25,357 bases of DNA from an uncultured Eubacteriales bacterium (lineage in GTDB: Bacteria > Bacillota > Clostridia > Oscillospirales > Butyricicoccaceae): contig USML01000017.1 in assembly GCA_900555855.1 (NCBI GenBank), positions 1 to 25,357 on the forward strand. Reading direction: 5' to 3'. The translations under genes were made by a program, and so were the position numbers. The notes beneath the pieces are model-generated. The model was not told the origin of the DNA and ran no database searches. It worked only from the letters and a program-made list of their open reading frames with translations. This document shows, piece by piece, positions 14,256 through 21,737 of the stretch (within the stretch, counting starts at the first letter, position 1; the number at the start of each line of letters is the position of its first letter).

Positions 14256-15143
14256 ATGAAAACACCGATCTTCAAAGGCAGCGCTACGGCGCTGGTCACC
14301 CCCTTCGACCGGCAGGGCGAGCTGGACGAGCCGGCGCTGCTTGCCCTGATCGACTGGCAGCTCCGCTGCGGGACAGACGCGCTGGTGGTCTGCGCCACCA
14401 CGGGAGAATGCGCCACCCTCAGCGACCGGGAATGGAGCCGGGTGGTGTCTCTTGCCGTGGAGCGGGCGGCGGGAAGGGTCCCCGTCATCGCAGGCACCGG
14501 CCGCAACGACACCATCCACGCCCTGCGGCTGGGGCAGGAAGCAAAAGCACTGGGCGCCGACGCTGCCCTCACCGTGACGCCCTATTATAATAAGACCACC
14601 CAGCAGGGCCTGCTCCGGCATTATCTGTTTCTGGCGGAGGGGGTGGAGCTGCCCATGCTCCTTTACAATGTCCCCTCCCGGACGGGCATGAGCTTCCGGG
14701 CGGAGACCTATGCGGCGCTGGCGGAGCATCCCAATATCTACGGCGTCAAGGAAGCCTCCGGCGATTTTGGCCTGATCCTCAGGACCAGAGCCCTCTGCCC
14801 GGAGGATTTTGCCCTCTACAGCGGCAACGACGATCAGATCGTCCCCATTCTGGCGCTGGGCGGCCTTGGGGTGATCTCCACGGCGGCGAATGTGGTCCCG
14901 GCGGAGCTCCACGCCCTGTGCGACAGCTTTTTCCGGGGCGATCTGCCGGAGGCCAGAGCCATCCAGCTGCGGCTGCAGCCGCTGATCCAGGCGCTTTTCC
15001 TGGAGGTGAACCCCATCCCCGTGAAGGCGGCGCTAGCCGCCATGGGCCGCATGGAGGAGACCGTGCGCATGCCCCTGACGACCCTTGGCCCCGCGGCGCG
15101 CCGCGCGCTGGAGCAGGCCATGGATGAGCTTTCGCTGCGGTGA
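14256..15143 (+). CDS. dapA: 4-hydroxy-tetrahydrodipicolinate synthase
   Basis: The 295-residue TIM-barrel protein carries all DapA landmarks: the CATTGE motif with Thr48 and Thr49, the catalytic tyrosine in LLYNVPSRTG (Tyr137), and the Schiff-base lysine in YGVKEASG (Lys165). It condenses pyruvate with aspartate semialdehyde, the first committed step to lysine, diaminopimelate and, in sporulating cells, dipicolinate. AGGAGG lies seven bases before the ATG. It follows the germinant receptor genes directly, with its own -35 TTGACA but no terminator in between, so some read-through from the gerK operon is possible. No other dap genes are nearby. Related aldolases (N-acetylneuraminate lyase, KDG aldolase) are less likely given the T-T pair and Tyr context. 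Confidence 0.95.
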   Translation: MKTPIFKGSATALVTPFDRQGELDEPALLALIDWQLRCGTDALVVCATTGECATLSDREWSRVVSLAVERAAGRVPVIAGTGRNDTIHALRLGQEAKALGADAALTVTPYYNKTTQQGLLRHYLFLAEGVELPMLLYNVPSRTGMSFRAETYAALAEHPNIYGVKEASGDFGLILRTRALCPEDFALYSGNDDQIVPILALGGLGVISTAANVVPAELHALCDSFFRGDLPEARAIQLRLQPLIQALFLEVNPIPVKAALAAMGRMEETVRMPLTTLGPAARRALEQAMDELSLR

Positions 15144-15161
15144 TTTTTTTTGGAAAAAGGC

Positions 15162-15190
15162 TGGAATTTTCGGGGGAAATGCCGTATAAT
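15162..15190 (+). promoter_or_regulatory. Promoter of ridA
   Basis: A perfect TATAAT (15185-15190) lies 17 bases after a weak -35 TGGAAT (15162-15167). A small GGCGC/GCGCC hairpin (15203-15216) lies in the leader before the ribosome site. Confidence 0.55.
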
Positions 15191-15236
15191 AAGGCCAAAT
15201 AAGGCGCGTTTGCGCCGGGATTTGGAGGAAGCTTTT

Positions 15237-15614
15237 ATGCAGAAGAAGATCAATACGGAAAAGGCGCCCGGCGCCATCGGCCCCTATTCTCAGGCAGTGG
15301 AGATCGATCATGTGGTCTATACCTCCGGTCAGCTGGGCATCGACCCCGCCACCGGCGCGCTGGCAGAGGGCATTGAGGCCCAGACCCGTCAGTCGCTGGA
15401 AAATGTCAAGGCCATTCTGGCCCAGGCCGGCCTGACCATGGAAAGCATCGTCAAGACGCTGGTCTTTCTTCAGGATATGAACGACTTTGGCAAGGTCAAC
15501 GCCATTTATGCGGAATACATCCACGGCGATGTTCTGCCTGCCCGCTCCTGCGTGGAGGTGGCGGCCCTGCCCAAGGGCGGCCTGGTGGAGATCGAGGTCA
15601 TCGCCAAGAAATAA
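15237..15614 (+). CDS. ridA: RidA family enamine/imine deaminase
   Basis: The 125-residue protein is a full-length RidA (YjgF/YER057c/UK114). RidA hydrolyses reactive 2-aminoacrylate and related enamines made by PLP enzymes, releasing ammonia and keto acids, and so protects the cell. Visible signatures are APGAIGPYSQA at the N-terminus, SGQLGIDPATG, and the C-terminal block with Arg103 (LPARSCVEVAALPKGGLVEIE) and Glu120, the residues that bind the substrate carboxylate and activate water in the family. It should be a cytoplasmic trimer. The ATG at 15237 is supported by TTGGAGGAAG upstream; an in-frame ATG 29 codons earlier lies before the promoter and is not used. Confidence 0.95.
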   Translation: MQKKINTEKAPGAIGPYSQAVEIDHVVYTSGQLGIDPATGALAEGIEAQTRQSLENVKAILAQAGLTMESIVKTLVFLQDMNDFGKVNAIYAEYIHGDVLPARSCVEVAALPKGGLVEIEVIAKK

Positions 15615-15638
15615 ACAGGCAAGAAAAGGAAAGCGGGC

Positions 15639-15672
15639 CGCCTCCGGAAGCGTTCCGGGGGCGCGCTTTTTT
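15639..15672 (+). terminator. Terminator after ridA
   Basis: An 11-bp stem with one T-G pair (15639-15649 with 15653-15663) closes a three-base loop, and six T follow at 15667-15672. The MGMT gene begins 20 bases further on. Confidence 0.8.
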
Positions 15673-15692
15673 CGGAGAAACGGGGGAGCGCC

Positions 15693-16001
15693 ATGACGGT
15701 AAGGCTGGAGGAAGGGCTGATCTATGAGATCCTTTCCCTGGTGGAGGAGATCCCTGCGGGATGCGTGGCATCCTATGGGCAGATCGCCCGGCTCATCGGC
15801 CGGGAGCGCAGCGCCCGTCTGGTGGGCAGAGTATTGAGCATGGCAGAGACTTACGGCGACTATCCCTGCCACCGGGTGGTCAACCACGCCGGGCGGCTGG
15901 CGCCCCATTTCCCGGAGCAGCGGCAGCGTCTGCTGCAGGAGGGCGTAGTCTTCCGGCGCAATGGCTGTGTGGACATGGATGCCTGCCAGTGGCGCTGCTG
16001 A
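15693..16001 (+). CDS. Single-domain MGMT family protein (alkyltransferase-like)
   Basis: The 102-residue protein consists only of the DNA-binding/active-site domain of O6-alkylguanine-DNA alkyltransferase, without the N-terminal domain of Ogt/Ada. The helix-turn-helix stretch with the flipping tyrosine (VASYGQIARLIG, Tyr28) is present, and so is the acceptor motif PCHRV (Cys59). Alkyltransferase-like (ATL) proteins of this length usually have Trp in place of that cysteine and only flag damage for excision repair; here the cysteine is kept, so real alkyl transfer is possible. GGGGGAG precedes the ATG. It sits right after the ridA terminator with no clear promoter, so it may depend on read-through. 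Confidence 0.88.
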   Translation: MTVRLEEGLIYEILSLVEEIPAGCVASYGQIARLIGRERSARLVGRVLSMAETYGDYPCHRVVNHAGRLAPHFPEQRQRLLQEGVVFRRNGCVDMDACQWRC

Positions 16002-16005
16002 AGCG

Positions 16006-16058
16006 AAAAAAAAACAGACCGCCGGACCCCTGGGGGGGGGGCGTCCGGCGGCTTTTTT
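16006..16058. terminator. Bidirectional terminator with a G10 loop
   Basis: A 9-bp stem (CCGCCGGAC 16019-16027 with GTCCGGCGG 16043-16051) is followed by six T on the plus strand (16053-16058) and by nine T on the minus strand (complement of A9, 16006-16014). It separates the convergent MGMT gene and the MATE operon. The loop contains ten consecutive G (16032-16041). Confidence 0.92.
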
Positions 16059-16079
16059 GATCCTTTGATGCTTTGGAGG

Positions 16080-16649
16080 TCAGCAGGCGTGGGTCGGCTT
16101 GGGGGGAAGGCCGCAGGCCAGCCTGTGGTTCAGCTCGGCAATGGTGCCTCGGTAGAGACAAGTCACCTCCGGCAGCGTCAGAAATTCCTGGGGCCGCATG
16201 AGTGAGGGCGGCTTAGAAAGCCGCACCGCACCGCTTTGCTGCAAAAGATCGGCCACGAACTGCGAGCAAAAATAGGCGTAGGCCTTCTGTCGGCGAATGC
16301 CAAGCCGGCAGGAGATCAGGCCGGCATAATCGTAGCGGTAACGGTGCCTTTCCGCCAGCATGGCCGCCGCTCTGCGGCAGACGGCGTCGTAGACCCGGTC
16401 GGAGACGGGAAGCGCCAGCAGGGCGCAGGGGATATTGGCGTGGCGGATGTAATTGCCGGCCCGCACATCCTCCTGCACAAGCCCTGCCGGGATGGGAAAG
16501 CGCCAGTAGCGCCTGGCAAAGCTACACAGCGTGGAAAGCGCAGGATCCCAGGCCAGAGCCACATGGGTATAGGCATCGCCGGTGGCCAGACGGATCACCC
16601 GGGAGGCCGCCGTTGGGACGCGAGTCAATAAAATATACAGGGTCTTCAT
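16080..16649 (-). CDS. Circularly permuted papain-like (YiiX/NlpC-P60-related) protein
   Basis: The 189-residue protein resembles the permuted NlpC/P60 (YiiX/YebB, DUF830-type) cysteine hydrolases. The histidine motif comes first (GDAYTHVALAW, His29) and the nucleophile later (YFCSQFVADLLQQSG, Cys128), the reverse of ordinary NlpC/P60 enzymes. Such proteins are predicted amidases or peptidases; most members are uncharacterised. No signal peptide is seen, so it would be cytoplasmic. The ATG at 16649 is chosen because the fold begins there and GGGAG lies eight bases before it; the open frame upstream runs into pepF. It is the last gene of the minus-strand operon, 17 bases after the pepF stop. 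Function here is unknown. Confidence 0.75.
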   Translation of the reverse strand: MKTLYILLTRVPTAASRVIRLATGDAYTHVALAWDPALSTLCSFARRYWRFPIPAGLVQEDVRAGNYIRHANIPCALLALPVSDRVYDAVCRRAAAMLAERHRYRYDYAGLISCRLGIRRQKAYAYFCSQFVADLLQQSGAVRLSKPPSLMRPQEFLTLPEVTCLYRGTIAELNHRLACGLPPKPTHAC

Positions 16650-16666
16650 GGCAGGGCTCCCGTTTC

Positions 16667-18364
16667 TCAGCCCCGGGCTTCCGCCATCAGGCGGCGCAGC
16701 AGCCCGGTAGCGCGCTCCACTGCGCCGGGCGCATAGGGCAGGGGCAGACCGGCGCCGGACAGCGTTTCGGCATAGGGCTTGCTGCCGCCGGAGGCGCACA
16801 GGGCATGATACCGGGCCCAGCCCTCAGCGGGATCGGCGTCATAATCTGCCTTTAGCTGTAGGGCGCAGACGATGGACAGGGCATAGCTGACCACATAACG
16901 GGGAAACATATAAAGCGCCATATTGGAAAAAAGATCGCAGCCGGCCAGAACCTGCTGCCGCCAAGGCTCGTTGTTCAGGGCGCGGCCAAAGGATTTTTCG
17001 ATTCGGTCAGCTTCAGAAGCCCATTCTGCCAGAGAAGCCTCTGGGTGCTCATAGAGCCAGGTTTCAAAGGTGTGGATGGAGCAGAAGGCGCAAAGCTCCT
17101 TGACAAAGCCGTAGCAGTGCTCCGTGCGGAACTGGCCGGCCTGATCGCCGAAGAAATCCCGGGCGTAGGGTAGGCTAAGAAGCTCCATGGTCTTGGAATG
17201 GATCTCCGCCAGGTCTGGGCCAAGGCCAGCATAATCCGTGGTCGGCTGGGCGCGGATGGAAAGATAGCCCTGCAGCCCATGGCCCAGCTCATGGGTGTAG
17301 ACCGTCACATCGCTGGAGGTGCCGTCGCAGTTGGCGAAGACAAAGGGCATCCGGTAGGGCGCACCCAGCATATCGCAGAAGCCCATACCGGCGATCTTGT
17401 TGGGAGAGCCCTCCACATCCAGCAGCCCGTGGCGGATCATCTCGTCGAAAAACTGTCCGGCCTCTGCGCTCAGCGCGTGATACATCCGGTCGGCGGCACG
17501 GGGAAGCTCCTCTGCTGAGACAGGTATGGCGTTTCCCTCCGGAAACACAAGCATCCGGTCGTAGGGCATCAGCTTCTCCACGCTCAGCCGCCGGCGCTGC
17601 TCCTCCTGCAGCTGAAGATACAGCGGGACGATATGGATCTGCACCTGACGGCAGAACGCGTCCAGCTCCGCCCGGCCATAGCCCAGCCGCTGCATACTGA
17701 GATCGCCGTAATCGGCGAAGCGCTCAAAGCCATTGGCCCGGGCCAACTGGTTTCTGGCACAGACCAGCTCCCGCAGCAGCGCTTCCATGGCGTCTGCCTG
17801 CGCCAAAACGGTTTTCTGCTGGGCTTCATAGGCGGCCCTGCGCCGTTCCCGGTCTGGGCTTGCAAGGGCGGCGCGCAGCTGACCGCCGCTGAGCATCTTG
17901 CCCTGGACCGAATATTTGGCGGAGGCCGCCAGCTGCTGATATTGGGCCGTCAGCTGGGCGATGCGGGCCTGCAGCTCCTTTCCGCCGGTGCGGAGCCGGT
18001 GCTCCAGCGTCAGCAGGGCGCGCAGCTGAGGCCCGAAGGCCTCGTCCACCGCCGGGGCAAAGGGACTTTCCGCGATGGCCGTTGCCAGCGACTGGCTGTC
18101 CAGCAGCTCCAGCCGGGGCAGGGTCTCCTGATATTCCTTCTGATAGAAGGCGTCGGTCACATCGTGAAAGGCGCGGATGGTGACGATGCTCTGACACAGG
18201 GCCACCTCCTGCTGGAGGGCGTCCCGCTCCCGGACCACCTGCAGCAGCTCCTCCGGGCAGGCGGCGGCTCTGGCCCGGCTCTTCAGGTCGTCATAGCGGG
18301 CCTGAAGGGCCTCGGCATCGGGACGGGTATAGGGGATATCGGAAAACATCCAATCAGGCTTCAT
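16667..18364 (-). CDS. pepF: M3 family oligoendopeptidase F
   Basis: The 565-residue protein is a cytoplasmic zinc oligopeptidase of family M3. The zinc motif HELGH is at residues 358-362 in TVYTHELGHGLQGYLS, and the third-ligand helix AEIHSKTMELL follows about 30 residues later. C-terminal patterns such as FGDQAGQFRTEHCYGFVKELCAF and the long N-terminal helical region (1-200) fit PepF. These enzymes cut peptides of about 7-17 residues inside the cell. The ATG at 18364 follows AGAGGAGA. The gene overlaps the end of the MATE gene by 11 bases and is followed by the papain-like gene, so it is the middle of a three-gene operon. The length is slightly short of the usual 595-600 residues. Confidence 0.92.
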   Translation of the reverse strand: MKPDWMFSDIPYTRPDAEALQARYDDLKSRARAAACPEELLQVVRERDALQQEVALCQSIVTIRAFHDVTDAFYQKEYQETLPRLELLDSQSLATAIAESPFAPAVDEAFGPQLRALLTLEHRLRTGGKELQARIAQLTAQYQQLAASAKYSVQGKMLSGGQLRAALASPDRERRRAAYEAQQKTVLAQADAMEALLRELVCARNQLARANGFERFADYGDLSMQRLGYGRAELDAFCRQVQIHIVPLYLQLQEEQRRRLSVEKLMPYDRMLVFPEGNAIPVSAEELPRAADRMYHALSAEAGQFFDEMIRHGLLDVEGSPNKIAGMGFCDMLGAPYRMPFVFANCDGTSSDVTVYTHELGHGLQGYLSIRAQPTTDYAGLGPDLAEIHSKTMELLSLPYARDFFGDQAGQFRTEHCYGFVKELCAFCSIHTFETWLYEHPEASLAEWASEADRIEKSFGRALNNEPWRQQVLAGCDLFSNMALYMFPRYVVSYALSIVCALQLKADYDADPAEGWARYHALCASGGSKPYAETLSGAGLPLPYAPGAVERATGLLRRLMAEARG

Positions 18365-19793
18365 GCTGCGTGGTCTCCTCTGCGATATGTGAAGTCTTAT
18401 TTTCAGCATAACATAGCTCGGGTTTCTTTGCAAGCCCGCGGAGGAAGCGGAAAAACAAAAGCGCCGCCAGCCCGCAGCAAAGAAGGTCTGCGGCGGGCGT
18501 CGCCCAGCAGGGGCCGAACACCGGAGAGACCAGCCGCAGCAGGAGCATCAGGGGGATATCCACAAGGCCCTTCCGGCAGCTGGCCAGCAGGAAGGAGCGG
18601 CGGCCCTGGCCCACGGCCTGAAAAAAGGAGACGCAGAGATAGGCCCAGGCAGAAAAGGGGGCTCCCAGCGAAAGAATCTGCAGAAAACGGGCCGCATAAT
18701 CCAGCGAAGACGAGCTTCCTCGCAGAAACACGGCGCAAAGAGCCCTTGGAAACAGGAGGCAGGCGACGGTGCAGAGGCTGGCTGTTGCCACGGAAAAAGC
18801 GGCGGAACGCGCCACCACCGCCCGCATTCGCCGGTGGTCGCCGGAGGAATAGCTGTAGCCGATCAGGGGCAAAACGCCCTGGGCCATGCCCCGGACGATG
18901 CAGTGGGCCAGCATATTCACCTTTTTTGCCACGCCGACGCCGGCCTGAACGGCGGTCCCCTGCAGGGACATCAGATGCTCCAGCACGGCGAAGGAGAGGT
19001 TTTCCAGCAGCGTCATCAGGCAGGCGGGCAGCCCGGCAGACAGCACGCCCCGGGGGATATCGTCCTCCAGCATGGCCCGGCAGGGCCGGAAGGAGAGATC
19101 GGAATGCTTCCGCCCCAAAAACAGCACCGCCCCGTAATAGAGCAGCGAGATCAGGTTGGAAAGCATGGTGGCGATGGCCGCGCCCCGGGTCTCCTGCCCG
19201 GCGGGCAGAAGGCGGAACATCAGCAGCGGATCCAGCCCGATGTTCAAAACGCCGCCCAGCGCGATGCCAAGGCTGGCCTGCAGCGACCGGCCCTCCGCCC
19301 GCAGCAGGTGGGAGAAGAGCGTGTTCAGCGCCGTGGCTGCGCCGCCCAGCACAACGGTATAAAAAAGATAATCCTGCGCTAAGCCTAAAACGGCGGGATC
19401 CGCTCCGCCCAGCAGCCGGATGAAGCTGCCGCCCAGCAGCCAGACCAGCAGCCCGTAAAGGACGGAGCACGCCGCGCAGCCCGCCAGAGAAAAGGCCGCG
19501 GTGTGCCGGGCAAGGCTGTGGCGTCTGTCGCCCAGGGCCCGGGCGATCATGCTGGCGCCGCCCACGCCGAAAAGATTTGCAAGGGCAGACAGGACCAGAA
19601 AGGCCGGCATGCAGAGGGTGACGGCGGCGATCTTTTCGTCGCTGCCGGTGAGCCCAACGAAGAAGGCATCCGCCATGTTGTAGATCACCAGAATGATCTG
19701 CCCTGCCACGGAGGGCAGGGCCAGCTTCAGGATCGCCTGCCAGACGGGCAGGGTCTCAAACAGGGCTTTTCGGTTCAGACGCTTCTGTTCCAA
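18354..19793 (-). CDS. MATE family efflux transporter
   Basis: The 479-residue membrane protein has about 12 hydrophobic segments in two halves, as in MATE (NorM/DinF-like) exporters, which move organic cations or drugs out in exchange for Na+ or H+. The N-terminal pattern LALPSVAGQIILVIYNMADAFFVGLTG and the later GGASMIARALGD and VLPLIGYSYSSGDHRRMRAV are typical. The start is TTG at 19793, with AAGGAAG upstream; no ATG fits. It heads the operon with pepF and the papain-like gene, and its promoter is divergent from, and overlaps, that of a LysR regulator. The substrate cannot be read from the sequence. Confidence 0.92.
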   Translation of the reverse strand: MEQKRLNRKALFETLPVWQAILKLALPSVAGQIILVIYNMADAFFVGLTGSDEKIAAVTLCMPAFLVLSALANLFGVGGASMIARALGDRRHSLARHTAAFSLAGCAACSVLYGLLVWLLGGSFIRLLGGADPAVLGLAQDYLFYTVVLGGAATALNTLFSHLLRAEGRSLQASLGIALGGVLNIGLDPLLMFRLLPAGQETRGAAIATMLSNLISLLYYGAVLFLGRKHSDLSFRPCRAMLEDDIPRGVLSAGLPACLMTLLENLSFAVLEHLMSLQGTAVQAGVGVAKKVNMLAHCIVRGMAQGVLPLIGYSYSSGDHRRMRAVVARSAAFSVATASLCTVACLLFPRALCAVFLRGSSSSLDYAARFLQILSLGAPFSAWAYLCVSFFQAVGQGRRSFLLASCRKGLVDIPLMLLLRLVSPVFGPCWATPAADLLCCGLAALLFFRFLRGLAKKPELCYAENKTSHIAEETTQHEA

Positions 19794-19846
19794 GGGGGAT
19801 CTTCCTTTCTTTTGGAAGGCGCGGGGCCTTGCAATTTCCTTGCCCG

Positions 19847-19882
19847 TATGATATGCTGTTGGCAGGATAAAAGCAAATCATA
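19847..19882. promoter_or_regulatory. Inverted repeat, candidate LysR operator
   Basis: TATGATATGC (19847-19856) and GCAAATCATA (19873-19882) are inverted copies matching at nine of ten positions, with a 16-base spacer. One arm covers the MATE -10, the other the MATE -35 and the start of the LysR-gene -10. Further ATGAT half-sites lie at 19895-19899 and 19911-19915. Confidence 0.55.
19848..19876 (-). promoter_or_regulatory. Promoter of the MATE-pepF operon
   Basis: On the minus strand, TTGCTT (19876-19871), 17 bases and TATCAT (19853-19848). Confidence 0.6.
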
Positions 19883-19886
19883 TTAT
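19859..19886 (+). promoter_or_regulatory. Promoter of the LysR gene
   Basis: TTGGCA (19859-19864), 16 bases and TATTAT (19881-19886). It overlaps the MATE promoter on the opposite strand almost completely. Confidence 0.55.
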
Positions 19887-19920
19887 TTTTGACCATGATA
19901 AAGAAACGGAATGATGAGCT

Positions 19921-20817
19921 ATGCTGGGAACCAAAATGCAGACGCTGCTGGCCGTGGTGGAGGCGCAGAATTTCACCCGGGCGGCACAGGCGCTTTCCAT
20001 GACGCAGCCCGCCGTCAGCCACCATATCAAGCAGCTGGAGGAGGAGCTGGGCGCGCCGCTGTTTGTCCGGAGCAAAACCGGCCTGCGGCTGACAGCACAG
20101 GGGGAAATTGCGGTAAAATACGCCAGGCGGCTGAAGGCATTGGACGAAAAGCTCCATCTTGAGCTGGAAAATGCGGAGACGGGCCGCACAAGCCTTCGTG
20201 TCGGGATCACGCACACCTCCGAGAGCAATCTCACCACCGCCGTTTTGGCAAAATGCAGCAGCGAGCACCGCGGCCTGAGCATAACGATCACTACGGACAC
20301 CATAAAAAATCTTTATGAAGCCCTGGGCAATTACGAGATCGACCTGGCCATCGTGGAGGGCCCCATGACCGACCCGCAGTTTTCCTCCATGATGCTGGAT
20401 ACGGATTATCTGGTGTGCGTCATGTCGGTGGGCAATCCTCTGGCGCGGCGCGGCGCGGTGACGCTGGGTCAGCTGAAGCGGGAGCAGATGATCCTGCGGC
20501 TGCCCTCCTCCGCCACGAGGATGCTCTTTGAATCGGCGCTGGAGCGCAACGGAGAATCCATCCGGAGCTTTCATGTGGCAGTGGAGGTGGACAATATCGC
20601 CACCATCAAGGACCTGATCCGGAAGGATCTGGGCGTTTCCATCCTGCCCCGCAGCGCCTGCATGGATGAGCTGCGCAAGGGAAAGCTGGCGGCGCTGCCC
20701 ATCGAGAACCTGAGCATGGTGCGGGAGACCCGCATCGTTTATAATCGGGATTTTTCTCATTCGGAGATCCTGGACGAGATCATCCGGGCCTATCAGCAGG
20801 AGATGGACCGGCTCTGA
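19921..20817 (+). CDS. LysR family transcriptional regulator
   Basis: The 298-residue protein has the LysR N-terminal winged helix-turn-helix (residues about 5-65: VVEAQNFTRAAQALSMTQPAVSHHIKQLEEELGAPLFVRS, then LRLTAQGE). A type-2 periplasmic-binding-protein-like effector domain follows (about 90-295, with LRVGITHTSES and DLAIVEGP). Members bind a small co-inducer and usually control a divergent gene. Here the divergent neighbour is the MATE-pepF operon, whose promoter overlaps an inverted repeat, so that operon is the likely target, with autoregulation. ATG 19921 has only a weak ribosome site (GGAATGATGAG); ATG 19936 is a possible alternative. The effector is unknown. Confidence 0.92.
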   Translation: MLGTKMQTLLAVVEAQNFTRAAQALSMTQPAVSHHIKQLEEELGAPLFVRSKTGLRLTAQGEIAVKYARRLKALDEKLHLELENAETGRTSLRVGITHTSESNLTTAVLAKCSSEHRGLSITITTDTIKNLYEALGNYEIDLAIVEGPMTDPQFSSMMLDTDYLVCVMSVGNPLARRGAVTLGQLKREQMILRLPSSATRMLFESALERNGESIRSFHVAVEVDNIATIKDLIRKDLGVSILPRSACMDELRKGKLAALPIENLSMVRETRIVYNRDFSHSEILDEIIRAYQQEMDRL

Positions 20818-20855
20818 GCCGCTTTATGATTTATAATAATTAAGGAGGACTGTCC

Positions 20856-21659
20856 TTGAACGGAAAGAAAATGTGGGCCAGGGAGCTGACGGCGGTCCGC
20901 TACAGCATCCCCATCCGGGCCTGCCGGACGCCGGTGCGGATCCTATTTTTCTCCGATCTCCACGGCGCAAGCTTTGGGGAGGGCAACCGGCAGCTTCTGG
21001 AGCTGGCGCTGGCCCAGCGGGCCGACTTTGCCGCCCTGCCCGGCGACCTGATCTCCCGGGACAGCCCGCCGGAGACGGTGGAGCGGGTCTGCAAGCTGCT
21101 GGCGGCGCTGGCCGGGGCCATGCCCGTGTATCTCTCGCTGGGCAATCATGAGCAGGACTATCTCGCCCACAACGGCCCGGGGCTGCGGACGGCGCTGGCG
21201 CAGACGGGCGCGATCTTGCTGGACCAGAGCTTTCGGGAGATCACCGTGGGCGGGACGGCGCTGCGCATCGGCGGCCTGAGCCGGCTGGCCTGGCGCAATC
21301 TCTCCCCGGAGGACAACACCGGCGCGTATGACTTCCTGAAGGAATATTGCGGAACAGACCGGCTGAAGCTGCTGCTTTGCCACCGGCCGGAGAGCTTTCT
21401 CCCGCCGGAAGCGGCGAAGGCCTGGCCGGTGGATCTGATCCTCAGCGGCCACGCCCACGGCGGGCTCATCGACCTTCCGGTGCTGGGGCGGCTCTATGCC
21501 CCGAAGCAGGGCCTTTTCCCGCGGCTCTGCTATGGGCTGCACCGGCTGGGAAACGACCGGATGCTCATCACCTCCGGCTTTACCGGCTCCCACGGCGTGC
21601 CCCGGCTCTGGAACCCGCCGGAGCTGGTCTGCGCGGAGCTGCGGCCGGAGGAAACATAA
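20856..21659 (+). CDS. Metallophosphoesterase (YkuE-like calcineurin family)
   Basis: The 267-residue protein has the full set of calcineurin-type metal ligands: D-x-H in FFSDLHG (Asp34, His36), GD in LPGDLISRD (Asp64), GNHE (Asn97, His98), a later His in LLLCHRPESF, and GHAHGG near residue 195. It would use two metal ions to split a phosphomonoester or diester; the substrate is unknown. The nearest named relative by pattern is YkuE, but there is no clear membrane or Tat signal, so it is probably cytoplasmic. The TTG at 20856 is chosen because AAGGAGGA (20842-20849) sits at ideal distance; ATG 20871 is the alternative. It follows the LysR gene by 38 bases and precedes dgt without a terminator. 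Confidence 0.88.
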   Translation: MNGKKMWARELTAVRYSIPIRACRTPVRILFFSDLHGASFGEGNRQLLELALAQRADFAALPGDLISRDSPPETVERVCKLLAALAGAMPVYLSLGNHEQDYLAHNGPGLRTALAQTGAILLDQSFREITVGGTALRIGGLSRLAWRNLSPEDNTGAYDFLKEYCGTDRLKLLLCHRPESFLPPEAAKAWPVDLILSGHAHGGLIDLPVLGRLYAPKQGLFPRLCYGLHRLGNDRMLITSGFTGSHGVPRLWNPPELVCAELRPEET

Positions 21660-21737
21660 AAAATTTGCGAAAAAAGAGGAAATCGCAGGTTTTTGCCGTA
21701 TTACTTCTGTGGAAACCAAAGGAAAGAGGAGCACATC

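Noticed and set aside
12845..14572. A 575-codon open frame on the minus strand
   Set aside because: It is antisense to gerKC, gerKB and dapA, with no recognisable domain.
17633..19423. A 596-codon open frame on the plus strand
   Set aside because: It is antisense to pepF and the MATE gene, with Arg/Pro/Ala-rich translation typical of a shadow frame.
21663..21695. A hairpin between the metallophosphoesterase and dgt as a terminator
   Set aside because: The stem has only five pairs (TGCGA/TCGCA) with a 12-base A-rich loop, too weak to separate the genes.
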